Assembly: GCF_001311985.1 (NCBI RefSeq)
Contig: NZ_BBCJ01000005.1
Coordinates: 95,933-159,932 of the forward strand
DNA length: 64,000 nucleotides
Reading direction: 5' to 3'
From: Geotalea toluenoxydans JCM 15764
GTDB taxonomy: Bacteria > Desulfobacterota > Desulfuromonadia > Geobacterales > Geobacteraceae
A program made the position numbers and the translations under genes. Below, in pieces: positions 18,099 to 28,350 of this stretch. How positions within the stretch are numbered: the first letter of the stretch is position 1; the number at the start of each line of letters is the position of its first letter. Below the pieces are notes generated by a model. It did no database searches and was not told the DNA's origin. It saw nothing but the letters and a program-made list of their open reading frames with translations.

Positions 18099-21000
18099 CT
18101 AAGGAACAGGTATTACGATGTCATCAATCCACGCGGTATCGGAACCTGAAGAGACTGATCCGTCCTTGGAATACGTCAATTTGAAGGTATGGCTGCCGGC
18201 AATCACAGGAAAAGACGCTTGATTCCAGCCGATAGAGCCTGACCATTTACTTTGCTCTATGCCATCAATATAGAATCGGAGATAGTCATAATTCGCCTCG
18301 GAGCTGACTGAATACCAGAAGGTTATATTGCCAGCCGCGCAGTTCTGTGTAACCTCTATACCCGCATTTTGATTGTCGGTGATGGAAACGGGGGCCTCGA
18401 CGGCATAGATTCCACCATGCTTAGTCGTTGTTTTCACAGCCCACAAGCCATTGCCGCTTGTCACCCATGGGAGGTACGTCAAATTGCCGGACTCAAATCC
18501 TTCGTTTTTAGCGTTGCCCGTAGGCGGAGGACCAGAGGTAACCGTCGGGAAGACAATATCATCCACCCAAGCGGTGTCTGAACCGGTAGATACCGACCCA
18601 TCTTTTGAATAGACCCACTTGAAGGTATGAGTACCAGCCGTTACTGCAACCGTTGCCTGCGTCCAGGGGACCGAACCTGACCACTTCCCTTTTTGTACAC
18701 CGTCCACATAGAGAGTCAGAAAGTCAAAATTGGCCTCGGAGCTCACTGAGTACCAGAAAATAAGATTGCCGGCAACACAATTGACTGGAACTTCAAGCGA
18801 GGCGCTTTGGCTGTCAACAATAGATACTGGTGCTTCTGCTGAGTAAATTCCACCGTGTTTGGTCGTCGTCTTAGCAGTCCATAAGCCATTACCGCTGGTC
18901 ACCCATGGTAGCTTGCCGAGATTTCCAGTCTCGAAGTCTTCGCTTGGGATAGTCAATAAAGCATTAACCGTAAAGGTCACTTCGGCAACGCCGACGTTGC
19001 TTGCCATATCCCGCATCTCAACTCTGACGGTATGGGGGCCGTTGGCCAAAGTAGAAAGACGACTCCCGTTAAATTTATTTACCACCACTCCATCCACCTT
19101 GACAGTTGCGGTGCCGCCGGCGTTACTTGTGAAAGTCAGTAACGGCTGGTTATCGGTCGTGGTTCCGGTTGTCGGAGATGATATCGAAATGTCTGGTGCT
19201 ACCGTGTCAACGATGAAACTTTTTTCAGAAAAACCAGTCCCGGCCGTATCGGTTGCCTCCACCCGGACAAGGTGCGTCCCATCGGCCAACGGCCCCAAAC
19301 TGTCGCCTGACACTTTGTTCACCACTATCCCGTCAACCTTCACCACCACGGTGCCGTTACTCACTGTATAGGTAAGGATCGGGGAGTTATTATTGGTATT
19401 CAGGCCGCTAGCAGGAGAGCTGATGCTGACTGTCGGCAGCACATCAACCGTAAAACTAACTTCTGCAAACCCCTTGTTTCCTGCCGCATCAGTTGCTTCC
19501 ACCCGCACGGTATGCGGACCATCGGCGAAAGGGCCCAGGTTGCTGCCGGAAGTCTTGTTCACCGTTACACCATCCAGCTTTACGACGACAGTTCCGTCAC
19601 TCACAGTGTAGGAAAGTAAGCGATAGCTGGTGTTTATGGTTCCTGATGTAGGAGATGTTATCGAAACAGTCGGTGCCACAGTATCAACAGTAAAAAGTTG
19701 CTGAGCCATACGGCTTCCGCCAGCGTTGGTTGCCACCACTTGGACCCAATGGGTTCCGTCCACCAGCGGTCCCAAAGTGTCGCCTGACACTTTATTTATC
19801 ACTACGTCGTCAACCTTCACCACTACGGTGCCGTTACTAACAGTATAAGTCAAAAGTGGTAAGTTATTGTTAGTATAACCAGCAGCAGGGGAGTTGAGAA
19901 TTACTGTCGGTGGTTGAAGTACTGTGAACTGTATCTCGGAAGAACCCTTGTTTCCTGCCCCGTCACAAGACTCCACCAGCACGGTGTGAAGTCCTGCTGC
20001 AAGATACAGGGTGTCGCCGGATACATTGTTTACCGTCACGCCGTCAACCTTAACCGTCACGGTACCTTCACTCACTGCGTAGGATAATAACGGAGTCGTG
20101 CTTTGTGTTGCTGCCGTCGGCGAAATAATATTTACTGTTGGAGCAGTGGTGTCAAGGGAAATTGAAGCGCTGTAGGCAGGCGACCAGGTGCCGAGATTAC
20201 TTTTAAATTTGCAGTAGACGGTTTTCAAGCCATCATTGGGGGAAAGAATCCAGTTTTTGACGTCGCATATGCTTCTGGTGCAGTCCAGGTGATATTATCA
20301 TTGCTAAACTGCATCTCAGCGATACTGTTTTTATCAAAAACAGAAAACGTCAAATCAGTTGTCAGGCTATTTGTATAAGCAGCACCATCATTGATCTTGA
20401 TGGCCGTTGCTAAATCTATAATTACCGGGCTGTGCCTTTCTATCGTTGTGCCGTCACCAACCTCGCCCAGGTAGTTGTATCCCCACGACCACAGGGAATG
20501 GTCCGCTTTCTGAGCAACCGAGTAAAATTCACCCGTCCCAGTAATTGAGGTCCAACTATCCCCTGCGATTTGGGATGGAACATAACTATCGAAAGTCGTT
20601 CCGTTTCCTAATTGGCCATAATAATTAAATCCCCATGTCCACAATGTCCCATCAGTCTTGACAGCAAGTGAGTGGAGTGCACCTGCAGAGACAGAAGTCC
20701 AGGTGTTTTCGTTACCTATCTTAAAAGGATAATTTCTGTTTGTAACAGTACCATCTCCCAATTGCTTATATTCGTTATACCCCCACGCCCACAACGTCCC
20801 ATCTGATTTGAGGGCAAGATTATGGAATAAAAATGATGAAATAGTCGTCCAGGTTGTATCAGTCCCAATCTGGACCGGGGTCATCGTTCCCGTGGTGGAA
20901 TTGTTGCCAAGCTGCCCGTAAGCATTATCCCCCCATGCCCACAAGGTGCCATCAGTTTTGATTACTATATTATGGCCATATCCACAGGCAACAGCTCTCC

Positions 21001-21562
21001 AGCCGGGACCGGCTGCAAAGATCTGCACAGGCTCATCTTATCGACTGTTGTCCCATCACCCAATTGCCCATAAGCATTATACCCCCATGCCCACAAACTA
21101 CCGTCTGTCTTAATCGCCACAGAGTGATATGCGCCAGCTTTCACTGAAACCCAATTGCTGTCATTGCCGATCTGAACAGGAATACGTCTTTCTACAATTG
21201 AACCATCGCCAATTTGACCGTATTGGTTATCCCCCACCCCATAAGGTGCCATCGTCTTTGACTGCCACCGAATGAAATCTGCCCGATGCAATGGATTTCC
21301 ATATGTAGCTGTTCACCATGAATGAAGCGGTCTTTGCTATAGTCGTTCCGTCACCTAATTGTCCTTTAAAGTTCGACCCCCATGCCCACATAGAACCGTC
21401 TGTTTTCAGCGCAATAACATGATCCTGACCTGCTGCAATTTGTGAAAAAGACAGAGGGACAATATCCCCCGGTGCAGCATAAGCAGATGGACAAATAAAT
21501 GTAAGAGACAATATCAGTCCACATAGAGCAAATACCTTAAAAATCTTCTTCAAAAATCCCAT
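18099..21562 (-). CDS. Secreted RCC1-propeller / Ig-like repeat / jelly-roll protein (frameshifted)
   Basis: An exported protein of about 1150 residues read over several frames. It has a signal peptide (MGFLKKIFKVFALCGLILSL); seven RCC1 repeats of the form HSVAIKTDGSLWAWGYNAYG, enough for one complete seven-bladed propeller; a linker with KNWILSPNDGLKTVYCKF; five Ig-like repeats of 76-80 residues built round VVVKVDGVVVNKVSGD; and two C-terminal jelly-roll or MAM-like modules (ENFDFLTLYVDG type, each with HGGIYSAEAP and SGSDTAWVDDI). At least four single-base losses near 21235, 21030 and 20260 are needed to join it. Probably a surface or matrix adhesin. GAGGAGGGGG precedes the ATG, behind a structured leader with an attenuator. 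Confidence 0.8.
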
Positions 21563-21610
21563 GCCCCCTCCTCATAATAGTAGAACAACAATAATGCTTT
21601 TGGAAAAGAC

Positions 21611-21640
21611 AAAAAAGCCTACCCCTGTACACAGATAGGC
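21611..21640 (-). terminator. Attenuator-like terminator in the leader of the secreted protein gene
   Basis: On the minus strand GCCTATCTGT / ACAGGGGTAGGC form a stem followed by TTTTTTGTCTTTT. It lies 49 bases before the start codon at 21562 and downstream of the structured leader, the usual position for a riboswitch expression platform. Confidence 0.8.
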
Positions 21641-21755
21641 CTCTAAAGTATTACCACTTCACTTCGACACGCCCCTCTCATCCCCTTGTGGATGGTAGCT
21701 TTGTGCCACCGGTTGCCTGGGTATTACCTTTTCGGCGTACTAATATTTAATTTTA
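21641..21755 (-). promoter_or_regulatory. Riboswitch-like structured leader, possibly GEMM class
   Basis: The minus-strand leader contains GGCAACC, then GGTGGCACAAAGCTACC and a CATCC / GGGATG hairpin, followed by the attenuator at 21611. The CAAAGC core and the GGCAA start recall the GEMM (c-di-GMP-I / cGAMP) aptamer, which in Geobacter often precedes genes for secreted surface proteins, but the canonical GNRA-capped P1b stem is not obvious. I am fairly sure it is a regulatory RNA and unsure of its class. Confidence 0.5.
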
Positions 21756-21957
21756 ATATTTTAGGTTACCCAACATATATCTGTTAAATAAAAAAAGATA
21801 GATAATTTAATATTTATTTTACCTAATATCAAGTAGCAGCATTAATTAAACATTGCTATTGTGCCAACTAAAGCTATCACGGGCAAAAGTCCTCCTGTAC
21901 CAGCAGGCCTCCATTAATACCCTTGCAAAACAGCGATCCCGATGCTACACAAGAGGC

Positions 21958-22920
21958 ATGAAATGGTATAAAAAAATCTTCACCCCTCTTATTGCCTTGA
22001 TCGGCATTCAGCTGGTCTGGATCCTGCTGGTGATCTTCTGGATCTACTGGTTCCTCGGCCGGAATCGGGAATTCCGCGATTTGGCCCAGCGTTACAAGCC
22101 GGAACTGATCGGCCATGGTCTTAACTGGGTCGTGCTGGTAGAGGGGCTGATCCTGCTGGTGGCAATCCTCGCCGGGGTCTACGTCATGTTCCTCTACTGG
22201 CGGCGCCAGGCCAAGCTTTATCGGCAACAGAGGAGCTTTATTTCCCAACTGACCCACGAGTTGAAGTCTCCCCTGGCTTCGATCCAGCTTCACCTGCAGA
22301 CCATCAAGCTGCGCAAGCCTCCACAGGAAAAAATGGACATGTTTCTCGACACCATGCTCTCGGATACGGAAAGGCTGAATAATCTCATCAGCAACCTTCT
22401 GATGGCGACCCGCATCGAGTATCGCCAACTGGGGGTCGAGCAGAAAACGGTGGATTTTTCAGAGTTCGTCCAGGATTACATGGAGAAAAAACGGGGGGAA
22501 CTGCCCGAAGGGGGAAGGCTGCATGTGGAGGTTGAAAAAGGTCTGATGGCACAAATAGATAGTGAAGGGATGGAGATGGCCCTGCGCAACCTTTTCGAGA
22601 ATGCCTTGCTCTACTCCCCGGTTTCACCCGACATCAGGGTAACCTTGAAGAGAAGCAGCAAAAACTGTCAGCTCGACTTTCAGGACAAAGGCAAGGGGCT
22701 TGAAAAGAATGAGGTAAGCAGAATCTTTGCCCTCTTCTACAGGGTGCGGACCCCCGGTGAAAACATCCGCGGCACCGGTCTGGGGTTGTATATCGTAAAA
22801 TCTGTAGTAAACGCCCATGGCGGAAAGGTTAGCGTAACCAGCGAAGGCTTGGGGAAAGGCTCCACATTCCATATCACTCTGCCGCTGGTAGATCCTGAAA
22901 ACAGGAGAAAGTCAGCATGA
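21958..22920 (+). CDS. Sensor histidine kinase (two membrane segments)
   Basis: 320 residues from the ATG at 21958. Two membrane helices (about residues 10-32 and 55-78) flank a short periplasmic loop of about 25 residues, then come an H box FISQLTHELKSPLASIQLHL, an N box (NLFENALLYS), DKGKGLEKNE and GTGLGLYIVKSVV. There is no separate sensor domain, so it may sense membrane or envelope state. It overlaps its response regulator by four bases (ATGA). Upstream is an AT-rich region of about 200 bases shared with the divergent leader of the secreted protein. Confidence 0.92.
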   Translation: MKWYKKIFTPLIALIGIQLVWILLVIFWIYWFLGRNREFRDLAQRYKPELIGHGLNWVVLVEGLILLVAILAGVYVMFLYWRRQAKLYRQQRSFISQLTHELKSPLASIQLHLQTIKLRKPPQEKMDMFLDTMLSDTERLNNLISNLLMATRIEYRQLGVEQKTVDFSEFVQDYMEKKRGELPEGGRLHVEVEKGLMAQIDSEGMEMALRNLFENALLYSPVSPDIRVTLKRSSKNCQLDFQDKGKGLEKNEVSRIFALFYRVRTPGENIRGTGLGLYIVKSVVNAHGGKVSVTSEGLGKGSTFHITLPLVDPENRRKSA

Positions 22921-23786
22921 GCAATGATAAACCGCACATACTGCTGGTGGAAGACGAAATCCATCTGGCGCGGGGCATCTGCTTCAACCTGGAGCTTGAA
23001 AATATTCGGGTGAGCCATGTGGAGAGCGGTGAGGAGGCACTGGAACGAGTCAAGTTCGAACGCTTCGACTTGATTATCCTGGATGTGATGCTCCCCGGAA
23101 TCGATGGCTTTATTGTCTGCAAAAAAGTCAGGGAGCTGGATGCAAGGGTGCCGGTGCTGATGTTGACTGCCCGTTCCGATGAGCGGGACAGGATCGCCGG
23201 ACTTGCAGGGGGAGCAGATGACTACCTGACCAAACCATTTAACCTGGACGAATTTCTGCTGCGGGTGAGAGGTATGCTCCGACGCTCTGCATGGTACAGG
23301 CCGGACCCGATTGAGGAGGGTTACCGCTTCGGCGAGAATCAGGTTTACCTGCTCTCCTACCGGGCGAAAACACCCCAGGGAGAAATTGATCTGACTGACC
23401 TGGAAGTGAAGATGCTGTCGCTGTTCTTTCAGAAGGAAGGTGAGGCTATCCCTCGGAAAGTACTGCTGGAAAGCGTTTGGGGCTATGCTTCCGATGCCGA
23501 AACCCGCACATTGGACAACTTCATCGTCCGCCTGCGCAAGTATTTCGAGCCTGATCCTGCCAAACCGGTCTATTTTCAAACAGTGCGCGGGGTGGGGTAC
23601 CGTTTCACGGGGAGCGTGAAAAACGGGGTTCGAAGTTCGAGGTTCGAAGTTCTAAGTTCGATGTTACGCTGCAATAGAAAAGGCCGGAAGAAAATCCTTC
23701 CGGCCTTTAAAATCACCGGTCACCGGTCACCAGTCACCAGTCACCAGTCACCAATCACCGCCTTTAAAGCCCCGCCTTCTCCCTGA
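22917..23786 (+). CDS. OmpR-family response regulator with anomalous C-terminal extension
   Basis: Receiver domain ([12 protein letters not shown]; phospho-acceptor in [21 protein letters not shown]) followed by an OmpR-type winged helix ending at GVGYRFTGS near residue 235. The remaining 55 or so codons run through direct repeats of GAAGTTCG, a strong rho-independent terminator (23678-23708) and GTCACCA repeats, and have no protein-like character. The true stop is therefore probably lost by a frameshift near 23620-23640. It forms an operon with the kinase at 21958. Targets unknown. Confidence 0.9.
   Translation: MSNDKPHILLVEDEIHLARGICFNLELENIRVSHVESGEEALERVKFERFDLIILDVMLPGIDGFIVCKKVRELDARVPVLMLTARSDERDRIAGLAGGADDYLTKPFNLDEFLLRVRGMLRRSAWYRPDPIEEGYRFGENQVYLLSYRAKTPQGEIDLTDLEVKMLSLFFQKEGEAIPRKVLLESVWGYASDAETRTLDNFIVRLRKYFEPDPAKPVYFQTVRGVGYRFTGSVKNGVRSSRFEVLSSMLRCNRKGRKKILPAFKITGHRSPVTSHQSPITAFKAPPSP
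23627..23661. repeat. Short imperfect direct repeats (GAAGTTCGAGGTTC type)
   Basis: Four or five imperfect copies of a 7-8 base unit around GTTCGAA / GTTCTAA / GTTCGAT occur between the response regulator domain and the terminator. They look like slipped-strand expansion and mark non-coding DNA. Confidence 0.6.
23678..23708. terminator. Convergent terminator between the regulator gene and metK
   Basis: AAAGGCCGGAAG / CTTCCGGCCTTT is a perfect 12-bp stem with a 6-base loop and flanking A and T runs, serving both the plus-strand two-component operon and the minus-strand metK. Confidence 0.92.
23715..23760. repeat. GTCACCA heptamer repeats
   Basis: Six or so tandem copies of a 7-base unit (GTCACCG/GTCACCA/ATCACC). 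Too short and without spacers, so not a CRISPR array; a simple tandem repeat just beyond the metK stop. Confidence 0.7.
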
Positions 23787-24929
23787 TCAGGGATACCTTG
23801 TCGGTGCGTTCCCAGGTGAATTCCGGCAGTTCGCGGCCGAAGTGGCCGTAGGCGGCGGTTTTCTTGTAGATGGGGCGGAGCAGGTCGAGCTGCTCGATGA
23901 TAGCCCGGGGGCGCAGGTCGAATACTTCGCGGACAATCTGGGCAATCCTAGCGGAAGGGATCTTGCCGGTGCCCGAGGTATCCACCATGACGGAAACAGG
24001 CTCGGCAACGCCGATGGCATAAGCCACCTGCACTTCGCATTTCTCGGCAAGACCGGCAGCAACCAGGTTTTTGGCAACATAACGCCCCATGTAGGCTGCG
24101 GAACGGTCGACCTTTGAGGGGTCCTTACCTGAGAAAGCGCCGCCGCCGTGGGCACCATGGCCACCATAGCTGTCGACAATGATCTTACGGCCGGTCAGGC
24201 ACAGTCACCCATTGGTCCGCCGATGACGAAACGGCCTGTGGGGTTGATAAGAAAGCGGGTTGAGTCATTCATCAATTCAGCAGGAATGATCTTCTTGACG
24301 ACTTCTTCGATGATTCCCTCCTTGATGGTTTCGTAGGAAACCTCCGGAGTGTGCTGGGAGGAAATAACGACCGTGTCAACATGAACCGGCCTGTCGTTCT
24401 CATACCTGATGGAAACCTGGGATTTGGAATCGGGGCGAAGGAAATCGAGGATGCCGCCTTTGCGCACGTCGGCAAGCTTTTTCACCAGCTTGTGGGAAAG
24501 GAGGATCGACATGGGCATGAGTTCCGGAGTTTCGGTGCAGGCGTAGCGAACATCAGCCCCTGGTCGCCGGCCCCTGATCCTTGAAGAGCCCCTGCCCTTC
24601 ATCAACACCCTGGGCGATATCGGGGGACTGTTTATCGATAGAGGTGAGAACGGCACAGGTTTCCCAGTCAAAGCCCATGCAGAGTCATTATAGCCGATCT
24701 CCTTGATGGTCTCGCGAACAATTTTCGGATAGTCGACAATGGCATTGGTGGTAATCTCTCCGGCAATAACCGCCATGCCGGTTGTGACCAGTGTTTCACA
24801 GGCAACCCTGGATCTGGGATCCTGGGCAAGAATAGCATCGAGAATGGCATCTGAAACCTGGTCGGCTACCTTATCGGGATGACCCTCGGAAACCGATTCA
24901 GAGGTAAAAATGTAATCCTTCATTTCCAT
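23764..24929 (-). CDS. metK: S-adenosylmethionine synthetase (frameshifted)
   Basis: Makes S-adenosylmethionine from methionine and ATP. The start ATG 24929 follows GGAGGG. The N-terminus ([20 protein letters not shown]), middle ([30 protein letters not shown]) and C-terminus ([17 protein letters not shown]) are clear. At least four single-base losses occur: near 24680, 24578, 24548 (the three together shift about 45 codons out and back into frame) and near 24205. Corrected length is about 389 residues, normal for the family. As metK is essential, these are almost certainly base-call errors. A consensus-like promoter lies at 24988-25016. Confidence 0.95.
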
Positions 24930-24987
24930 CGTTTAAACCCTCCTCAACCATATTTTATGGACTAAAAGTTCAAGAAAAAGACCTCGA

Positions 24988-25016
24988 ATTTTATAGCCGC
25001 TAAAATAATTTGTCAA
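24988..25016 (-). promoter_or_regulatory. Probable sigma-70 promoter of metK
   Basis: On the minus strand TTGACA (25016-25011), a 17-base spacer and TAAAAT (24993-24988), about 60 bases before the metK start codon. Confidence 0.65.
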
Positions 25017-25041
25017 TCTTTAATAAAATTAACCAGAACCT

Positions 25042-26316
25042 TCAGGCTCCCATACGGCGCAGAAATGCATCGACCTTGGCAACATCGGCCATTGAACGGA
25101 ATTCCCGGTAGCCATCGGCCGTATCCGCATCCAGGCCGCGATAGAACCTGGGCCGCTTGTTTTTAAGGCCGTCGAGGAGCTTATTCGCCGCGTAATCCTC
25201 GATAATAACGCCTTCGGCGCGGGTCTTCAGATCCAAAAGAATGCTGTAGCCAAGCTGGAAAAGCCTCTTCAGAAATTCCCCAGTCAAGACCTCACCGGCT
25301 TTTTTTGCATCATCGCCGCATATTGTTTCCAAAGCCATGTTAAGGTAACCATAAACCCGGGTAACCACCATGCGCATCACCTCGGTGTCGGCAAGTGCGG
25401 TCCCGTCCGCCACCAGGGCGTTATTGATCAGGTAGTTAAGCTCCATATACAACTCTTCCGAATCCGCCAGAGCCAGTGCCCGCTGTAAAAGAGCATTATC
25501 GGCACTTACCGGCACCGGCAGAGCTGCCGTGGAACCGGTTGCAATTTGTTTTTTGTCCCCATGAAGGCTGAAGGAAGAGGGCTTCACCCTTGCATAGATG
25601 GAGAGTGCCTCGTCAAGGGGGGGAAAACCCAGATCGGCCAGGCGACCGGAGCGGAACTGATAGCAGATATCCTCAAGTTCCAGGTCCACGTCACTCTTGA
25701 CCCCTTCCATGAGAGCCACATAGAGTTGCTCGTCGATTCGCCTGATGCTTTCGATGAATCGGCCCAGAACCTGGCTGTGTTTGGGATTTTTAAAGGTGAT
25801 CATGAAGGTGCCGTCAAAGGTGTGATCCCAGTCCGCCAGGCGCTCTTCGTCATTGGACATGTCTCCTATGCCGCCGCCGACGATGATTTCACGATTGAGG
25901 AAAAGCTGAAGCAGCTCGAAATCCATGCTCGGCAGAAGTTCCCTGAGCTTGTCATCTCCCCCTTCCAGCAGGTAACCGTACCACTCCACCGCCTTATCAT
26001 GGGAGAAGGACCACTTGGACCATAGCTCCATATCCAGCAGGAACAGGCACTGCTCAGGAGAAGCAAGCTGGACCAGTTCCAGGGCATCTGTCTCCCCCAC
26101 ATCCTTCACCATCCAGAAGAATTCCTGGGGCTCCATCTCCCGGACCAGGCGCTCCCCTTCGGCATCGCCAATGATCAGGTCCATACGTTCCTTGGCCCCA
26201 AGCCTTTTCAGATATCGGGCCTTCTCCACGAAGGGGAGCCCGGCGAAGGTCAGCGAAGACGCACGCCCCCCCTTCACCAGTTTCAGTATTGCAGCGTCAT
26301 TGTTCTTCTTTTGCAA
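25042..26316 (-). CDS. DUF6178 family protein
   Basis: 424 residues, intact, no signal peptide or membrane helices. It resembles the DUF6178 family of uncharacterised proteins found in Geobacter and relatives. Acidic and leucine-rich, mostly helical; motifs such as FWMVKDVGETDALELVQLAS and FDGTFMITFKNPKHSQ are visible, but no catalytic signature. It stands between metK and the YkgJ-like gene, which it follows by 55 bases, so the two may be co-transcribed. Function unknown. Confidence 0.75.
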   Translation of the reverse strand: MQKKNNDAAILKLVKGGRASSLTFAGLPFVEKARYLKRLGAKERMDLIIGDAEGERLVREMEPQEFFWMVKDVGETDALELVQLASPEQCLFLLDMELWSKWSFSHDKAVEWYGYLLEGGDDKLRELLPSMDFELLQLFLNREIIVGGGIGDMSNDEERLADWDHTFDGTFMITFKNPKHSQVLGRFIESIRRIDEQLYVALMEGVKSDVDLELEDICYQFRSGRLADLGFPPLDEALSIYARVKPSSFSLHGDKKQIATGSTAALPVPVSADNALLQRALALADSEELYMELNYLINNALVADGTALADTEVMRMVVTRVYGYLNMALETICGDDAKKAGEVLTGEFLKRLFQLGYSILLDLKTRAEGVIIEDYAANKLLDGLKNKRPRFYRGLDADTADGYREFRSMADVAKVDAFLRRMGA

Positions 26317-26371
26317 ATCGAACTCCTGTTTTTGTCTTCATCATCTGTTTGTGCCGGTCGCCAATTGCAAC

Positions 26372-26662
26372 TCAGCGCCTTCTACGCTTCAATCCCTGTG
26401 CCTTACGATAGCCGCAGTCATCATGGAGCCAATTCAGCTCCCTGACCAGCTCCTCGGTCAGCTGAATGCATTCGGGACAGATCTGGAAACGCCGCTCGTA
26501 AATCTTGCATTCCCGGGTCACCACATCCAGGTAGCGGCATGGGGTAGAGGTGAAAAAGATTGCCCCCGATTCGTCTTCTATCTTTTCAAAACAGCAGAGT
26601 CCGCACTGTTCACATAAAGATTCCCACGCGGCCATGTCTTTTGCCTGATTTTCCACTGTCAT
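26372..26662 (-). CDS. YkgJ/UPF0153-like cysteine-cluster protein
   Basis: 96 residues with CEQCGLCCF, a CRYLD motif and CPEC, the spaced cysteines of the YkgJ-type family thought to bind a zinc ion or an Fe-S cluster. The start is the ATG at 26662, eight bases after the gspB stop; upstream in-frame codons belong to antisense of nothing and overlap gspB. Role unknown; it may share a transcript with gspAB upstream. Confidence 0.75.
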   Translation of the reverse strand: MTVENQAKDMAAWESLCEQCGLCCFEKIEDESGAIFFTSTPCRYLDVVTRECKIYERRFQICPECIQLTEELVRELNWLHDDCGYRKAQGLKRRRR

Positions 26663-26669
26663 TGGGGGT

Positions 26670-27382
26670 TCACCTGTATTGATTGATCTTGCCCAGCAAT
26701 ATCTCGAATATACTGCCGCCTTGGGAAAGGCGCACCCTGTCCGGAAGGATCTCCAACACCTTCGCCCCATCCACCGTTGCGCCCTGGGTAACGGCAACAC
26801 CGTTGACCACTGCCAGTCGCGACGAGCCTTCCTTCTGCCAGCCAATGCCACTTACCTTGAAGTCGAGGTGGTTCTCCTTTACTGAAATCGAACCGCTGGT
26901 GGTACGAAGAAAAGGCCCCGTTTCCCTTCGCACAGCTACTGCGGGGGCGAAGGCAGGAGGTTTGGCCGATGTTGGGACAGCCGGTTTGACGGCAGGCTGT
27001 TTAACCTGCTGCTTTGGTATTGGCACAGGTGCAGATTGCTGCTTTTGCACGACCGCCGGCTCATTCGTTCCATCTGAAGGAAACTGGACTGGCTGCACCT
27101 GAACGGCAACGGGATTTGCCCCTTTGCCAGGGGGATAACCGCCCCATTCACGTCTGGAGGTGTGGTTGGTCTTGTTTTAGCAGTAGTAAAACCACCCATG
27201 GCAGCGAACGTAGAGAGTATCGCAGTGACGGCAACCACAACCAGTGCAGCAGGAATTTTCCAGAAGGATGCCGATTTCCGGCTGCGTCGGTTCCTCGCCA
27301 CATCACTGGCAAGGGGCATGGCATTACGCTGGGCAGCTTTTTCCTCTTCCACTTTCTTCAGGGCTTTCAGAATGGAACTCAT
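26670..27382 (-). CDS. gspB: GspB/ExeB-like type II secretion assembly protein (one frameshift)
   Basis: The start ATG 27382 (MSSILKALKKVEEEK) follows GGGAG. A short cytoplasmic segment, one membrane helix (ALVVVAVTAILSTFAAM), a proline/glutamine-rich periplasmic linker and the C-terminal GspB domain (SSRLAVVNGVAVTQGATVDG, EILPDRVRLSQGGSIFEI) are present. One lost base near 27130 in a C-run separates the linker from the C-terminal half. With GspA it helps insert the secretin of the type II secretion system through peptidoglycan. It starts 23 bases after gspA. Confidence 0.82.
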
Positions 27383-27405
27383 GGCATGCTCCCATCTCCT
27401 CGAAA

Positions 27406-28256
27406 TTAGTCGGCCAGCCGAAGCCTGCACCACAGGCGCTTCCACCAACCTCTCCTGCTGTTTTCGACTTCAGCAATGGCAGTGCCCGCCATGCCCCCCC
27501 TGATTTCGCGGCTTCCTTCCGTAAAACCCACCAAGAGTGCTCTGTCGCAGACAATGTTGATCAGACGGGGAATACCGCCGGAATAGCGAAAGATTTTTTT
27601 GAGCGCTGAAGCGGAAAAGATCACCCCACCACTGGCCAGCTCCAGGCGATGTTCCACATATCCCGTTGTATCCTCGAAATCCATGGGAAGCAGATGGTAT
27701 CGTACCAGTATCCGCTGCTTCAGCTGCCGCAGGTCGGTCCGGGCCAGCAGCTTTTCAAGCTCCGGCTGGCCTGCCAGAATAATCTGGATCAGCTTCTCCG
27801 TTTCCGTTTCCAGGTTGGAAATGAGGCGGATCTGTTCCAGGACATCGGCAGCCAGATTCTGTGCCTCGTCTATGACCAGAACAACTATCCGCCCGGCCTC
27901 CCTCTGTTCAAGAAGAAAGGCGTTCAGCACCTCCAGGAGCTGCGCCCGGCTCAGATCCTCGTGGGGAATGGCGAAATCGCGGTTGATGGTGCGGAGCAGT
28001 TCATCCGACGACAGGCACGGGTTGAAGATGAGTGCGGTCCGATAGCCATCCTCGTCGAGCCGGTTGAGAAAGGTGCGCAGGACCGTTGTCTTGCCGGTTC
28101 CCACTTCTCCGGTCAATTGAATGAAGCCACAACGCTGTTTACGCCGTAAAGAAGATGGGCGAAGGCTTCCTGGTGGTTTTTGCTGAGGAAAATGAAGCGG
28201 GGATTAGGTGTTATGGAAAATGGTTTCTCTCTGAAGCCGTAATATTCCAGATACAT
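27406..28256 (-). CDS. gspA: GspA/ExeA-like AAA+ ATPase (one frameshift)
   Basis: MYLEYYGFREKPFSITPNPR opens the protein, as in ExeA. Then come Walker A (LTGEVGTGKTT), Walker B (VVLVIDEAQNL) and sensor motifs (GGIPRLINIVCDRAL). One lost base near 28118 separates the N-terminal 46 codons. About 283 residues, ending soon after the ATPase domain without the membrane segment and peptidoglycan-binding domain of full-length ExeA; a further frameshift at the end cannot be excluded. It acts with GspB in secretin assembly. A TTG/ATG further upstream is possible but MYLEYYG is the family start. Confidence 0.82.
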
Positions 28257-28350
28257 GTCTTGCTTGCCCCGGCAGTGATCATTTTGCGCCCATGAAAAAT
28301 CATACAATAACACGCCGGGCTGATGTCCGCAACCGCTGCATGATTAGAAT

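Noticed and set aside
23715..23760. Tandem GTCACCA repeats as a CRISPR remnant
   Set aside because: Units are 7 bases with no spacers and no cas genes nearby; a simple tandem repeat.
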